Positions 20,747 to 31,700 of a stretch of 64,000 nt of DNA are shown here, piece by piece; within the stretch, counting starts at the first letter, position 1; each line of letters starts with the position of its first letter. Below the pieces are notes generated by a model. That model worked only from the letters and a program-made list of their open reading frames with translations. It searched no databases and had not been told where the DNA came from. The stretch spans positions 372,001 to 436,000 of the forward strand of contig CP137874.1 in assembly GCA_034406715.1 (NCBI GenBank), given 5' to 3'. This stretch comes from Rhodotorula mucilaginosa. Taxonomy: Eukaryota; Basidiomycota; Microbotryomycetes; Sporidiobolales; Sporidiobolaceae. A program made the position numbers and the translations under genes.

Positions 20747-23233
20747 CTACCAAGTCACCGTCGCTTGACCGTTACCCGGTCCGCCACCAATTCCGCCTCT
20801 TCCTCCTCCCGAGCCCCCGTCTGCGGCGCCGATCGCGTCGGCGTGCTCGCTGCTCCCATAGATACCGCCTCCACCACCGCCGCGACTTCGCCTCGTCGCA
20901 TTTCCGCGTTTCGGACTCGGACTCGCGTTGATGAACGACTCCCATGCGCCGCCGAGACTCGGCTGTCGCTGCCTCTGCCCGGGCGTCGCTGGCGCCGAAG
21001 GCATGAACGCCGTTTGAGAGGGATCCTGTTGCTGCTGCTGGGGATGCGAGAGGGACGAAGAAGACGACGCGGTCGCAAAGTGTTTGGAGGGATCGGCGGA
21101 AGGGGACGCCGTCGCGAATGGAGCGGATGCCGGGACAGAACGACTGTTCGGGTTGTCGTTGTTGTTGGTGGCGCCAACATCATGCGATCTGCTTCGGCTG
21201 CTGCTGCCGCCGCCCCCGAACGGGTCCAACTCGCCGCCGAACGAGGCAGACGCGTCGCCACCGCCCTCGGCTCCCGTTCCTATCCCGGAAAAAAGCCTCC
21301 GTCCTTTCGTCGGCATCCCGTCGCCCAACGTCGGCGGTGGAGGAGCTTTGCGATTCTGCACCGGCGAGGGCGACGCGGCGAGGAAGAGCATCAGTTCGGC
21401 GGCGCCTTCGGCAGTCGCGCCGTCGCCGCCGCCACTCCCACCACCACCACCACCGTTCGGAGCCCCGGGGAGTTTCACCACTTGACGTTCGGGCGTCGAG
21501 GGCCGTGGTAGAGCGTAACCGCTGGAAGCACCTCCGTGACCAGACGCGGACGAGGACGAATGCCGCAAACCACCATCCCCTGTCGACATGCCCATGCTCC
21601 TTCGTGCGAGCGAGTGCGCGTGCGCCTCCTCATCGACAGCGTCGCCACCAGCACCGGTCCCGTTCAAAGCAGGATCCGAAGGCGCTCGCGCCATTCCGGT
21701 CAAAGCGTTGGCGGCATCGACGAATGACGAAAATGTCGGATCGGACGACGAGAGGGGTTGTTTCGGAGGCGAGGATCGACGAGCCGCCGCGCGGGTCCGA
21801 GGGCTCGAGTGCGTTTGAGGTGGTGGGCGGTGCGCTGCCGGAGCGGGGAGCGAGTACATCTCGGTGGAGCCTCCGGGAGGCATCCCGCCAGGAAAGGGCC
21901 CCCGCTGCCGCAGGCTTCGGCTCCCGTCCGGACTCGTCCGACTATCCCATACATGCTCGTACGCCGTCGCGGCGACCGCCGCATTGTGATTATTTGCCGC
22001 GTGAGCGTCGGAGTACATCCGGTTCGGGTAGCGGGACCCGCCCGCGAGCGGGGGTTGGTACACTTCTCCCGTCGCGTAAGGGGCTGACGAGTGCGGAAGG
22101 GGGAAAGGCTGAGGAGCATAGACGTCTTGTGCGCTGTAGGTGGCGGAGAGGTCTCCTCGCGCTGTGCGAGTGCGCTTGGTGGGCGGTCCGTCGGGCGGCT
22201 GGTAATGCTGCGGCGGCGGATGCTGCTGCTGCTGCTGCTGCTGCTGTGCGTGGTAGACATGGTGCGAGGAAGGAGAGTCCGCTCTGGCATCGTGATGGGC
22301 AAGCTCGCGGCCGCCGAGGATCGCATCCATCCCGCCGCCTCCGAGCTGCGCCTGGTAGGAATTGCTCGCCATCCGGCCGGTTGGCACATAGACCGGCAGT
22401 TGGTATTGCTGCTGCTGCGGGTGATGGCTGTGATGATACTGATTCAAAGGGTCCCGAGGCGCGTCAAACGGCGCCTGAGCGTGTCCTCCGGTCGACTGCG
22501 CGGCGGCGGCGACCTGCAGGGTCATGTGCTGCTTGCGCTGCTGCGCTTCCTGCTCGAGGTGCGGCTCGATCACGTCGAGCTTGACGTCCTGCCAGCCTCT
22601 TCGGTTCTTGAACGCGGCGAGCTGGATCCGATTCCGGAAGTTGCGCGCGAGCTGATTTCCTCGGAAGATGGACACCGAGTTAGCGGACACACTTCTGAGA
22701 GCCGGAGCGCCGGAGAAACGTACCTTTGCTGCCTGCGCTCTCTTGAGGACGCGCTCGATCTGCCTCTTGCGCTGCGCTTCGTCGTCGTCGTCGTCTTTTT
22801 GCGGCGCGGTCGAAGGGTGCGCGTGACTGCCAGCGATCGTCTCACTCCCGGCCGCGCTGCTCGGCGCCGTCTCCCGAGCTACGCTCTTGCCCTTGTCCGC
22901 TTGAGTCGTCTTCACGCCTGCCTCGTCCTGCTCGTCGCCTGCGTCGAGTTCTTGTGTTTGACGAGAGTCGACGCCGCGCGACGCGTTCCAGCCGCGAGGT
23001 GAAGAGCGACCGCTGAGTTGCCCGGCGAGGGTAGCCGCGCTCGGGACAGCCGAGAGTGGCATCGGTGTAGACGTCCCATAGTCCGATCCTCGGCCGTTCG
23101 CTGCTCCTCCGGTCGCTGTGGTCGCCGAGCGCTGCAGCGGTGAAGACGCCGCGGATCCGGTCTGGAAGGCGCTGCCGGAGGGAGAAGCAGGCAGCGACGC
23201 AGCGTGCGACCGCGTAGCCCGTGTTCTCTGCAT
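20747..23233 (-). CDS. low-complexity protein with a Whi5/Nrm1-like short motif (candidate)
   Basis: About 804 residues after removal of one intron. Most of the chain is disordered: Ala/Ser/Gly/Pro runs, His-Gln tracts and polyglutamine near 22220-22245. The only conserved-looking segment is made by splicing: VLKRAQAAK before the intron joins LARNFRNRIQLAAFKNRRGW after it. A basic helix of this form followed by GW resembles the short repressor motif of the G1/S regulators Whi5 and Nrm1 (Pfam Whi5 family), which bind SBF/MBF; those proteins are also mostly disordered. The intron (22652-22723, donor GTACGT, branch GCTAACT, acceptor CAG) is 72 nt long and lacks in-frame stops, so both spliced and retained forms would be translatable. 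The Whi5/Nrm1 assignment is tentative. Confidence 0.6.
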   Translation of the reverse strand: MQRTRATRSHAASLPASPSGSAFQTGSAASSPLQRSATTATGGAANGRGSDYGTSTPMPLSAVPSAATLAGQLSGRSSPRGWNASRGVDSRQTQELDAGDEQDEAGVKTTQADKGKSVARETAPSSAAGSETIAGSHAHPSTAPQKDDDDDEAQRKRQIERVLKRAQAAKVRFSGAPALRSVSANSVSIFRGNQLARNFRNRIQLAAFKNRRGWQDVKLDVIEPHLEQEAQQRKQHMTLQVAAAAQSTGGHAQAPFDAPRDPLNQYHHSHHPQQQQYQLPVYVPTGRMASNSYQAQLGGGGMDAILGGRELAHHDARADSPSSHHVYHAQQQQQQQQHPPPQHYQPPDGPPTKRTRTARGDLSATYSAQDVYAPQPFPLPHSSAPYATGEVYQPPLAGGSRYPNRMYSDAHAANNHNAAVAATAYEHVWDSRTSPDGSRSLRQRGPFPGGMPPGGSTEMYSLPAPAAHRPPPQTHSSPRTRAAARRSSPPKQPLSSSDPTFSSFVDAANALTGMARAPSDPALNGTGAGGDAVDEEAHAHSLARRSMGMSTGDGGLRHSSSSASGHGGASSGYALPRPSTPERQVVKLPGAPNGGGGGGSGGGDGATAEGAAELMLFLAASPSPVQNRKAPPPPTLGDGMPTKGRRLFSGIGTGAEGGGDASASFGGELDPFGGGGSSSRSRSHDVGATNNNDNPNSRSVPASAPFATASPSADPSKHFATASSSSSLSHPQQQQQDPSQTAFMPSAPATPGQRQRQPSLGGAWESFINASPSPKRGNATRRSRGGGGGGIYGSSEHADAIGAADGGSGGGRGGIGGGPGNGQATVTW

Positions 23234-23507
23234 TCTCTCTGCCCTCTTGCCGCGCTCGGTCTGTCAGTGTGCGAGGCTGATCGTCGACTGAAGATGGCGA
23301 GTCCCCGAAGGAGAACGCGACGGGACGCGACTCCGAGAACCAGAACTCGCGAGAGTCTGCGGCATCGGCGAGGACATAGTTGATTGCCCAAAAGTTGCTA
23401 CAGGCACGTTACGACATGTTGAGATGCAAAGATAAAAAGGCGCGAGGAGAAAATTCTAGAGACCATTGCTTTCTCTTTTTGGGGGAGGTTGAAGAGCCAA
23501 ACGCTCT

Positions 23508-25597
23508 TTACGCGTCCGACCAGACAGACTTGGCGACGTCCGTGCACAGCTGCAGCTTGGCGATGACCTGTAAGGCACGCGAATCACTGGTCAGAATCCG
23601 CGCGGTCCGGTTTCGACGAGTGGCGGTTTCCCGATCTCCTCCGCGGCTGATCGCAAACCAGCCGCGCGAGGATCGGTCGCATAAACCCAAATCATCGCCG
23701 ACTCACATCGTCAAAGTCGACCGGGTTGCCCTCCGAGTGACTCGCGAACCCGCACTGCGGCGAGATGGCCAGCTGCTTGAGCGCCTCCTCGCGCGAGATG
23801 CCGTTGCCCTTGGCGACAAAGTCGGCGGCCTCGTTGATCCGCTTCACGAGCTCCTCCTTCTGCTCCAGCTTGGGGAACTTGGAAGAGACGAGACCGAGAA
23901 CGACAACCTTGTCCTTCGGCAGGTCGGCGAGCGGCTAGTGGCGCCGGAGGGGAAAGGCAAGGTTCAAGGTCAGTCGCACGGCAGTCATACTCAGCTCTTG
24001 CGTCCCTATCAGATGTATGCACGTACCTCAAAGCCACCAGCGCGTGCCGTGTCGTACTCGAGGTAGTAGACCTGGGCGTTGAGCTCCTGGAAGAGCTTCT
24101 TTGAAATGCGGTCGTCTGTTTGAGCACAAAAGACCTAGCAAACTCGTCAGAATGGGCCCCGAACGCCTCGGAAACAGGGAATGAGTACTTGCACCCGCCC
24201 TCGCTGAAGTGGAGACCCTATTATCGAGAAAATAGTGTCAGGAACGTCCCAGAACGAAGGAGAAAGCGTCCCCGACATCGCAGAGCTGAAACTCACGTCT
24301 TTGAAGTCTGTTCGGGCCGAGACGGATGTCCAAAGCGTGCGTGGATGAGCATCAGTGAATAGTCAGACGAGAGGAGTGCACGATATAATTACGCACTGCC
24401 GCGGCACACTGGGTGAGCGGAAAACGAAAGTCAGCTTCTCGCGAGTCTGGAGATGACGTCTGGGCCGAACGCTTCCGGAAAGGTGCTTCAACGGATACAG
24501 TACCTACAGTGAAGACCGATGACCATGTCCTTGGGGGCGTCGCGGACCGAGTCGTTGTAGAGCTTGATGTACTGGTCGAGCAGCTTCTCCGCGTCGCGAC
24601 CCTCAGCCTTCATGCCCTCGAGCATGGGCTCAGCACAGAAGTAGGCCAGCAAAGGGTCATCGAACTGGACGTTGCGGCAGCCGGCGTCGTACAAGTCGGC
24701 GAGTTCCTCGCGGTAGGCCTTGGCGAGGTCGGCAAAGTACTCGTCTGCGGTCGCGTACACGGACGAGTCGAACGCCTTGTCCATGTGACGGAGGTGGTAC
24801 CACTCGGGAGCGGCGAGGGTGATCTTGAGGTTGCGGACCTCCTCGGGCTTGACGAGCGAAGCGAGGTACTCGAACCTACCCCGGAGTTCGGATCGTTAGC
24901 TGGAAAGCGGGGTCTTTGGGCGCGAAGGCAGAAAACACGTACTCGGGGCGGTACATCGGCTTGTCGCGGACGAGCTTGCCGTCACAGAGCATCGTGTCAC
25001 CCGGCTTCTTGGCCGGCGAGTCGACAAACGCCTTGACGTCCGGAACGTAGCTAAGCGAAACGGAAGGTCAGTCTGCGGAATCGCGTCAAAAGAAAAGGGA
25101 GGAGGCGGCCTCACAGCTTGAAGATGTCGACAGGAGGGTCCTTGATGAGCTTCATGCCGCGGAGATTGTTGTGGAATCCATCTGGGCGAGCACGAAAAAT
25201 AATGTTCAGCCAAGCGGATCTCGGCACGTCATTCCAAGTTCGAACGTACCCCAGAACCTGTACATGGCAGCGCAGGTCAGCATACGCGTTCTCGAATGGA
25301 TGGAACGTGGCCACGTACATGTGACGGCGGAACTCTCCGTCGGTGATCGATTTGATGCCAACCTGGCGCTGGCGCTCAACCTCCTTGCGGATCGCCTCGT
25401 CCTCGACCTTCTTCAGCTCCTCGCGAGTGCACTTGCCCTCGTCGTACTCGGCACGCTTGGCGAGCAGCTCGGTGGGGCCTGCGCAAGTCTTGAATGAGGA
25501 CGAATTTCCACCAGCGGCAACAGACGAGAGAGAGAGACTCACGCTTGAGCGAACCGATGTGCTCGGAGCGGAACGGGGGGTTGCAGGGGCAGGGCAT
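23508..25597 (-). CDS. MetE C-terminal-domain-like protein (cobalamin-independent methionine synthase fold)
   Basis: The protein has the UROD/MetE-like barrel of the C-terminal half of cobalamin-independent methionine synthase, but at roughly 400 residues it lacks the N-terminal half of the full enzyme. Motifs in order: PFRSEHIGSLKRPTELLAKR, then IRKEVERQRQVGIKSITDGE and FRRHMYVATF, then CRNVQFDDPLLAYF, MVIGLHCR, a HFSEGGCKYSF segment, YYLEYDTARAGGFEPL, VVLGLVSSKFPKLE, and the end LAISPQCGFASH. These are the zinc- and homocysteine-site regions (HCR; the Glu of YLEYD; the Cys of QCGF). Fungal homologues are poorly characterised; a methyltransferase activity is likely but the substrate is unknown. 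The start at 25597 opens directly onto the family N-terminus. Eight or more introns are present. Confidence 0.85.
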
Positions 25598-26191
25598 GTC
25601 TATCTGTTACACGGTATAAATGGTCAGCCGCTCAGCTCTGTGCGCATGTCGGACAACCACCTCGACAAGTTTTGTTCGATGGTTCCATTCAAGGTCGCAG
25701 ATCTTCGCCCGCACCGCTCGAGGGGCAGGCGGATCAAAATGCAAGAGTCAAACGTACCTGCTGAATCGATGACGAGCAGAAGCGAGGCAAATAAATGCAT
25801 AGTCAGCCCTCCATCTGTTCCGGTTTCGAGTTGTCGCGCGGGGGTGGGAATTCCTTGGTCGCCGCCGCTCTTTGCTGCTCCAGGTAGCCGCTTGCGCATG
25901 CGAAGGGGGCACGCTAGTAGGGTTCGACTTCGCTCGACTCACATGTGGTTTCGCTGGGCCTAGCGAGAGTGCGAGAGAGCGAGAGAAGCGCAAGTTGATT
26001 GCAATCAATTCCGCCGCGGCCGTGGGGCAACATCTCCGCGGTGAAAAACCATCGTGCATGAACTTTTTTTCTTTCTTTTCAGGGCAGTGCATAGTCACTG
26101 GGCACTTTCTTATGCCGGAGAATTTAGTATGACTACGATTTAAGCACTGGGCGCGGCATATATTGAACAGGGCGCGCGGCCGATCTTACGC
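25598..26191 (-). promoter_or_regulatory. upstream region of the MetE-like gene with a 5'-untranslated intron
   Basis: A clear intron lies just upstream of the ATG at 25597: donor CAG/GTACGT at 25757, branch GGCTGACC, acceptor AACAG at 25604, 154 nt in all. It would lie in the 5' untranslated leader. The part beyond 26050 has T- and A-rich patches unlike the rest of the window and probably includes the core promoter and the 3' end of the F-box gene. Confidence 0.5.
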
Positions 26192-28462
26192 TCACTCTGG
26201 CCGGATATGCGGCCAGTACCTGAGTGCCTTCAGTCAGCCGATCCTGTTTGCAGATGCATCAAGCGAAAGGCGGAACAGCCGCTCACATGAACGGTCCGGT
26301 TGGACTCTCCGGCGAGTGGTCGGCGCTCGTCCAGACCCCAACAAAGCCCGTGCGCGATCCCGGTCCGCCAAACTGGACTCCGGTCCTATCAGAGTAAAGC
26401 CTCCCACCTTAGCGTCAGTGTCGGGAGTCATAAGCGTTCACGCGAGAAAGGCGGGCGAAACGAAAAACTCACATGACCCACTGATCTTCGCCACCGTAAC
26501 GGACAATGAGCGTCACCTTGGCGGCCTGGTCGTCCGGCAGCCACTCGATCGTACCTCGGAACGTCCTCGCGTCAGGGTGGTACAGCTCCGCAGTCCCCGG
26601 CCGCAGTGCTGGAATCCTGTCCGGTTCAGCATATTTCAGGCTGCCGGGAACGCCTCGGAACGCCAGAGTCGGATAGGTCGGATGCGGGACCGAGTCGGAC
26701 AGCGGACGGAGGCGTGTGTTCGGCAAGTTAGAAGGCGGAGGCGGGTGTTCGACCTCTGTCTGTGGTGGCGGAGAGTGGCCGGGAGCTTGAACTCCGGCAT
26801 GGGCGAGGAAATCGGTCCCCGGCGAGGGCGAGGTTGCGGAAGGTGATTCCGTAGCAGTCTGCAGCGTTGGATGTAGGTTATCGACCTCATCTTGCGCCAC
26901 CGACGAAAAAGGTCTGTTCACGGGGATGCTGCTGCTGCTGCTGCGCGAGATCGGCACGGCTGGCTGGTACTCGCTGTGGACAGATCCTTGTCGCAAGGAC
27001 GATGACGACCCGGCGGAGAGAAGCGAGTCGATCGAGTGAACGAGGTGATTGGGCCGACCGAGGTCGTCGACCATGTCCTCCTCGAGAATCGAGTCCTGCT
27101 CCTCCTCGTCGTCGTCGTCGCGGTCGGAACCGCTCCCGTCCGTCCAGTCCCGGTCGTCCTCGTCATCGTCCTCGTCCGCCAGATCTTGCGCTTCGAAACT
27201 CAAGTCGGGTTGCTCGACCTCGGCGGGCCATTCCCCCTGCGGCAGCAGCTCGAAGATCATCGGTAGACAATCTCCGACGGCCTCGTCTTCGTCTTCGAGT
27301 GAGAGTGACGAGGTCCCCGACTGGATGGCGATATACATGGGGTAGTGGAGGAACATGTAACTCCCGACGAGCTCGTGCGATGTCAGTCCGGACCAGTCTC
27401 GCCCTTCTGGGTCGAGTCGGACTGGACCTGCCGAGAGAGGCCGAGACGATGACCAACCGCGAGGCGGGACCGCCGGGCCGAACTCGGAGTCGTCTCCTCC
27501 TTCTCGCTCCATTCGACCCTGTCTGCGCAAACGAGGAGGATGACCCCATCCCATGGCGCGAGCGTCGGAAAAGTTCGCGCCTGCGACGATCGCGAGCGCT
27601 TCGACTTTGCGCCAATCGACTCGACCGGACCCGTCCGATTGAAACGGCCCATAGCAAGCGTGACGAGTCCAATTTGCGCGAGTATAGACGATCTCTTTCG
27701 CGCGAGTACGGATCGAGGGACTTTGAAAGGCGAGAGGCGACGGGGTAGCGAGGATGTGCAATCTCGCGACGAGCTCGGCGAGGCGACCGGCTACGATCGA
27801 GTCGGGCGCTGTGGCCTCGTCGACCTCGCGGGGCACAGCAGTCTGGTAGCCGCGCGCCGTTGCCGAGTAATCATCGAAAATCGTCGCATTTGGCCGGGAG
27901 CGCAAGAAGTGCCCCGAGGAGGAGCGAGGTCCGTATCCCGCCGCGAGGAACAAGATCCCCTCTGCGCCGTCTTCGTCTCCCGGAGATACTTGGAGTAGAT
28001 CGGCGAGCCAGTCCTCGTTCCGCGAGGGCCCTCGTCCCCATGGCCGCTCGAGCGCGGTCTGGACGAGCGCCCTTGCGACGGGAACGCAGTCTCGATCGGG
28101 CAGGGCTTGTCGCGACCGGTTCGATTTCTCGAGTCGGTTCGCGGCTCGCCTACGATCCTTGACCGCTTCTTGGTGATTGTACCGCGGCGAGGATCCGAGA
28201 TCCGTCGATTGCGGCGGGTCCCAAGTGGCTCTGTGGAGGCCTCTCCAGAGCGCGGTCGACTGGTAAAGCGAGTGGGCGGCTCGGCAAGTCTGCGCAAAGG
28301 CTGCGCATGCTTCCGGTGTCGACAAGATCAGGCAATGGGTCAGGATCTGAGAGCAGTCGCAATCGCACGGTCAGTTTCGGGTTGCATGTGGAGCGCAGCG
28401 GAGGTGGGGATGCGCGGACTTGCCTCGGGCGGGAGGGAGAAGATGGGTGGCTCGTTCAGCAT
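26192..28462 (-). CDS. F-box protein with a large acidic disordered middle
   Basis: Four exons (28462-28424, 28346-26473, 26385-26287, 26219-26192) give about 679 residues. The N-terminal F-box is made across the first intron: SLPPE plus ILTHCLILSTPEACAAFAQT, then CRAAHSLYQSTALWRGLH, the usual Skp1-binding pattern. That intron begins with GC (GAG/GCAAGT), a rare GC-AG type. A globular part follows with SGLTSHELVGSYMFLHYPMY. A Ser/Asp/Glu-rich region (about 27000-27200) comes next. The conserved C-terminal domain ends RYGGEDQWVMTGVQFGGPGS, then GFVGVWTSADHSP and finally GPFMYWPHIRPE in a 28-nt last exon. It most likely selects a target for an SCF ubiquitin ligase; the target is unknown. It is head to head with DIS3. 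Confidence 0.85.
28347..28423 (-). other. GC-AG intron inside the F-box
   Basis: Donor GAG/GCAAGT, branch AACTGACC and acceptor CTCTCAG/AT delimit a 77-nt intron. No GT donor near the site keeps the F-box frame, so the GC donor is forced by the protein match. Confidence 0.7.
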
Positions 28463-28727
28463 GGTATCGGAGCAGAATCCGTCCACTCCGGTGCGGTATT
28501 ATGCGCTGTGCGTGTGCGGGCAGCGATCAAGAGATGAGCGAAGTGGAGCCGATTCGGCGAGCGGGCCGACCGAGGGCCGGCTGCGGGTCAATTACAGATA
28601 GCATTAGCAAGTATTTGTATTCTTTAGGATTACTGATCCGAGAATTTCCAGTCCAGCTTCCGCGCTGACCGAGCCTGCTCACCACGTCACACGGCTGACT
28701 AGACTGCGAGCCAGCTAGACTGAAGAG
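28463..28727. promoter_or_regulatory. bidirectional promoter of the F-box gene and DIS3
   Basis: These 265 bp separate two start codons that face apart. The stretch 28585-28650 is AT-rich against the local background and is a likely nucleosome-free core. No known operator is visible. Confidence 0.5.
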
Positions 28728-31700
28728 ATGGTGTCGACCGTGCATGCCCCGTCGACCGTCTCGATCATCCGGAAACGGCCAGCCGGAGCAGGAGGTGCCG
28801 CCGATGCTCACTTTTGGAGAAAGACGGCGAGGGGGAAACTGCAACGAGGTGCGTAGACGTGCGGGGCACTCGACCAGACCATTGTGAGACTGACCTCCTG
28901 TGGCTGCCCGTCAGTCGTGAGGGAGCACTACCTCCGTCCCGCCGCCGACTTTGCTCCGCCGCCCGTCCTCCCCGATGGACTCGCGTGGATCCTGCCAGAC
29001 ACGAACGCAGTCCTGCACCAGTTTGATCTCTTGGCCAGTCCAGACTTGCCCCACCCGCTCCTCGTCGCCCAGACCGTCCTCGACGAGGTCCGACACCGCA
29101 GCTTGCCCCTCTACAACAAGCTCCGCACCCTCATCGATGACGACTTTGCCCCGTCCAAGTCGACCGGCGAGCACAAGCTCAAGCGTGGGTGGACAGTCTG
29201 GAACGAGGCGCTCGAAGAGACGTTCCTCGAGCGGAACGAGGGAGAGTCGCCCAACGACCGCAACGACCGCGCCATCCGCCACCTCGCCTCGTACTACACC
29301 GCCATCCTCCGCGGAGGCACTTCGGCAAACAAGCGACAAAAGACGGGCTCTTCCTCCGCCTCATCGTCGTCGTCGCGAGCGGTCGACACCGACTCGTCTT
29401 CCGACGCGCCGTTGATCCTCCTGACCGACGATGCTGCCAACCTCGCCCTCGCTCGCAAAGCTGGCCTTCGCACCCTCACCGCCAAGGAATACGTCGCTTC
29501 TCTCCCCGACTCGGTACAACACTCGCTCGTCGACTTGCTCGCAGTCGGAGGCAGCGGTCTCGAGCGGGACGGGAACGCAACCGGTGCGGCGTCAGGATCG
29601 GGAAAACGCAAGGGCGCGGCGCTGTATCCGGAGCATCTGCCTCAGAGTGTACTGCAGGCAGGAGTCAAGGCGGGCAAGTATGTTCAAGGCCACTTCAACC
29701 CGAGCCAGTACAACTTCCGCGAGGTAAGCCCCGATCTGCTTTCTTTTCCTCTGGGTTTCTTCTTCCTGTGCTGTATTCCGTTTTCGAGAAGCTGAGGCGA
29801 GAGATTCGCTCCACAGGCAACCGTCAACTCGGCGTCGCTGCCGAAGCCGGTCCTTCTCGCCGGCCTCGAGTCGATGAACCGAGCCGTCGCCGGCGATCTC
29901 GTCGTCGTCGAAGTCTTGCCCGAGAGCGAGTGGAAGAGTCTCGGCGAAGAGGTGGTCGACGAAGATGGTCAGTCTCTTCTCTCGCCGGCCTCCGTGCGGC
30001 TCCGTCCCGGACCGTGCTCTGAGCGCCACTGACTCGGACCTTACCGACTGCAGCCAAGCAAGACGACCCCGACGCGCAAACCTTGCCCGAAGGCGGCGAC
30101 ACGACGTCGGCTCCGGCCGTCGGCGCACTGCACGAACCGGACGCGCTCATGCTCAAGCCGCGCGAGGTCCAACCGACCGGCCGCGTCGTCGGCATCTTGC
30201 GTCGCGCTTTCCGCCCTTACGTCTGCACGCTCGATCGCGCTTCCTTGCCCCCCTCGGCTCTCACCTCTTCGACTTCGGTCACGGTGCTCGCTTCGCCCGT
30301 CCAGCGCACACTCCCCCGGATTCGACTCCTGACGCGCCAAGCCGCCCACCTCGCCTCGCAAAAGTTCCTCGTCTCGATCGACCGGTGGCCGATCACGTCC
30401 CGGTACCCCGAAGGCCACTTTGTGCGCGTGTTGGGACAAGTCGGCAGTAAGGAAGGGGAGGTCGAGTCGCTCCTTGAGGAGTGGGAGGTCCCGTACCGGC
30501 CGTTCTCGAGCGCAATCTTGTCGTGCTTGCCCGAGGAAGGCGAGACGTGGGTCGTACCCCCCAAGGGCGAGGCGGATGTCAAGGGCGTGTGGCGCGGGCG
30601 CGAGGATTTGCGAGACGAGATTGTGTGCTCGATCGATCCGCCCGGTGAGTTTGCCAACCGTGCGGGAGAGGAATGGAGACCCACGACCTGCTCGAGGTCG
30701 CCGACTGCGCTCTTGTCTACAGGCTGCCAAGATATCGATGATGCCCTCCACGCCAAACGGTTACCGAACGGCAACATCCAGGCAGGCGTTCGTAAGTGAT
30801 GTGCCAGCGGGGTACAGACGTTTTCCCGAACGCTGAAATTTGCCCTTCCCCGCAGATATCGCCGATGTCTCGCACTTTGTGCACCCCGACAACCCCATGG
30901 ACGCTGAAGCGGCCTCGCGAGGCACAACGGTCTACCTGGTCGACAAGCGAATCGACATGCTGCCTTCGCTCCTCGGTACCAACCTTTGCTCTCTCCGGCC
31001 GTATGTAGAACGACTGGCATTCAGTGTGATCTGGGTGCGTTATCGGGGTTGCGATTCTCATACTCCTGGAAAGGAGACACTGACGGGCTTGGGACTCGGT
31101 TTTGCAGGAACTCGATGATCAAGCCAACATTGTCGACGTCCGCTTCACGAAGTCAGTCATTGCATCGAAGGAAGCCTTCACCTACGAGGCTGCACAGCGA
31201 CGCAAAGACGACACGTCGCTCAACGATCCGTTGACCGAGGGGATCCGCCTCCTCAACTCGATCGCGATCAAGCTGCGTGCGAAGCGTATGGCTGCCGGTG
31301 CCCTCAACCTCGCGTCCCCCGAAGTCAAGATCCATCTCGAATCCTCGGAGCAGTCGGGTCCGGTCGACGTCGAGGTCAAGGAGCTGTTCGAAACCAACTT
31401 GCTCGTCGAAGAGTTCATGCTGCTCGCCAACATTTCGGTCGCGGAACGGATCTACAAGCAGTTCCCGCAGACGGCAGTCCTGCGACGACACGCTCCCCCG
31501 CCCAAGACCAACTTTGAGGTTCTCCAGGACGTGCTTGCGAAGCGTCGCGGCTTCACGCTCGACGTCTCGACTTCGCGCGCCTTGGCTGATTCGCTCGATA
31601 AGTGTGTGGTACGTGAGGAAGTGTCGTCGCAGTGTGCTCGATATGACATTCGGGCTGTCTGACACTCGATGTGCCCGCTACAGGACCCTTCCTTCCCTAA

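Noticed and set aside
20702-22584. Arg-rich plus-strand open frames
   Set aside because: Antisense to the low-complexity Whi5/Nrm1-like candidate; composition is explained by the opposite strand's Ser/Ala/Pro codons.
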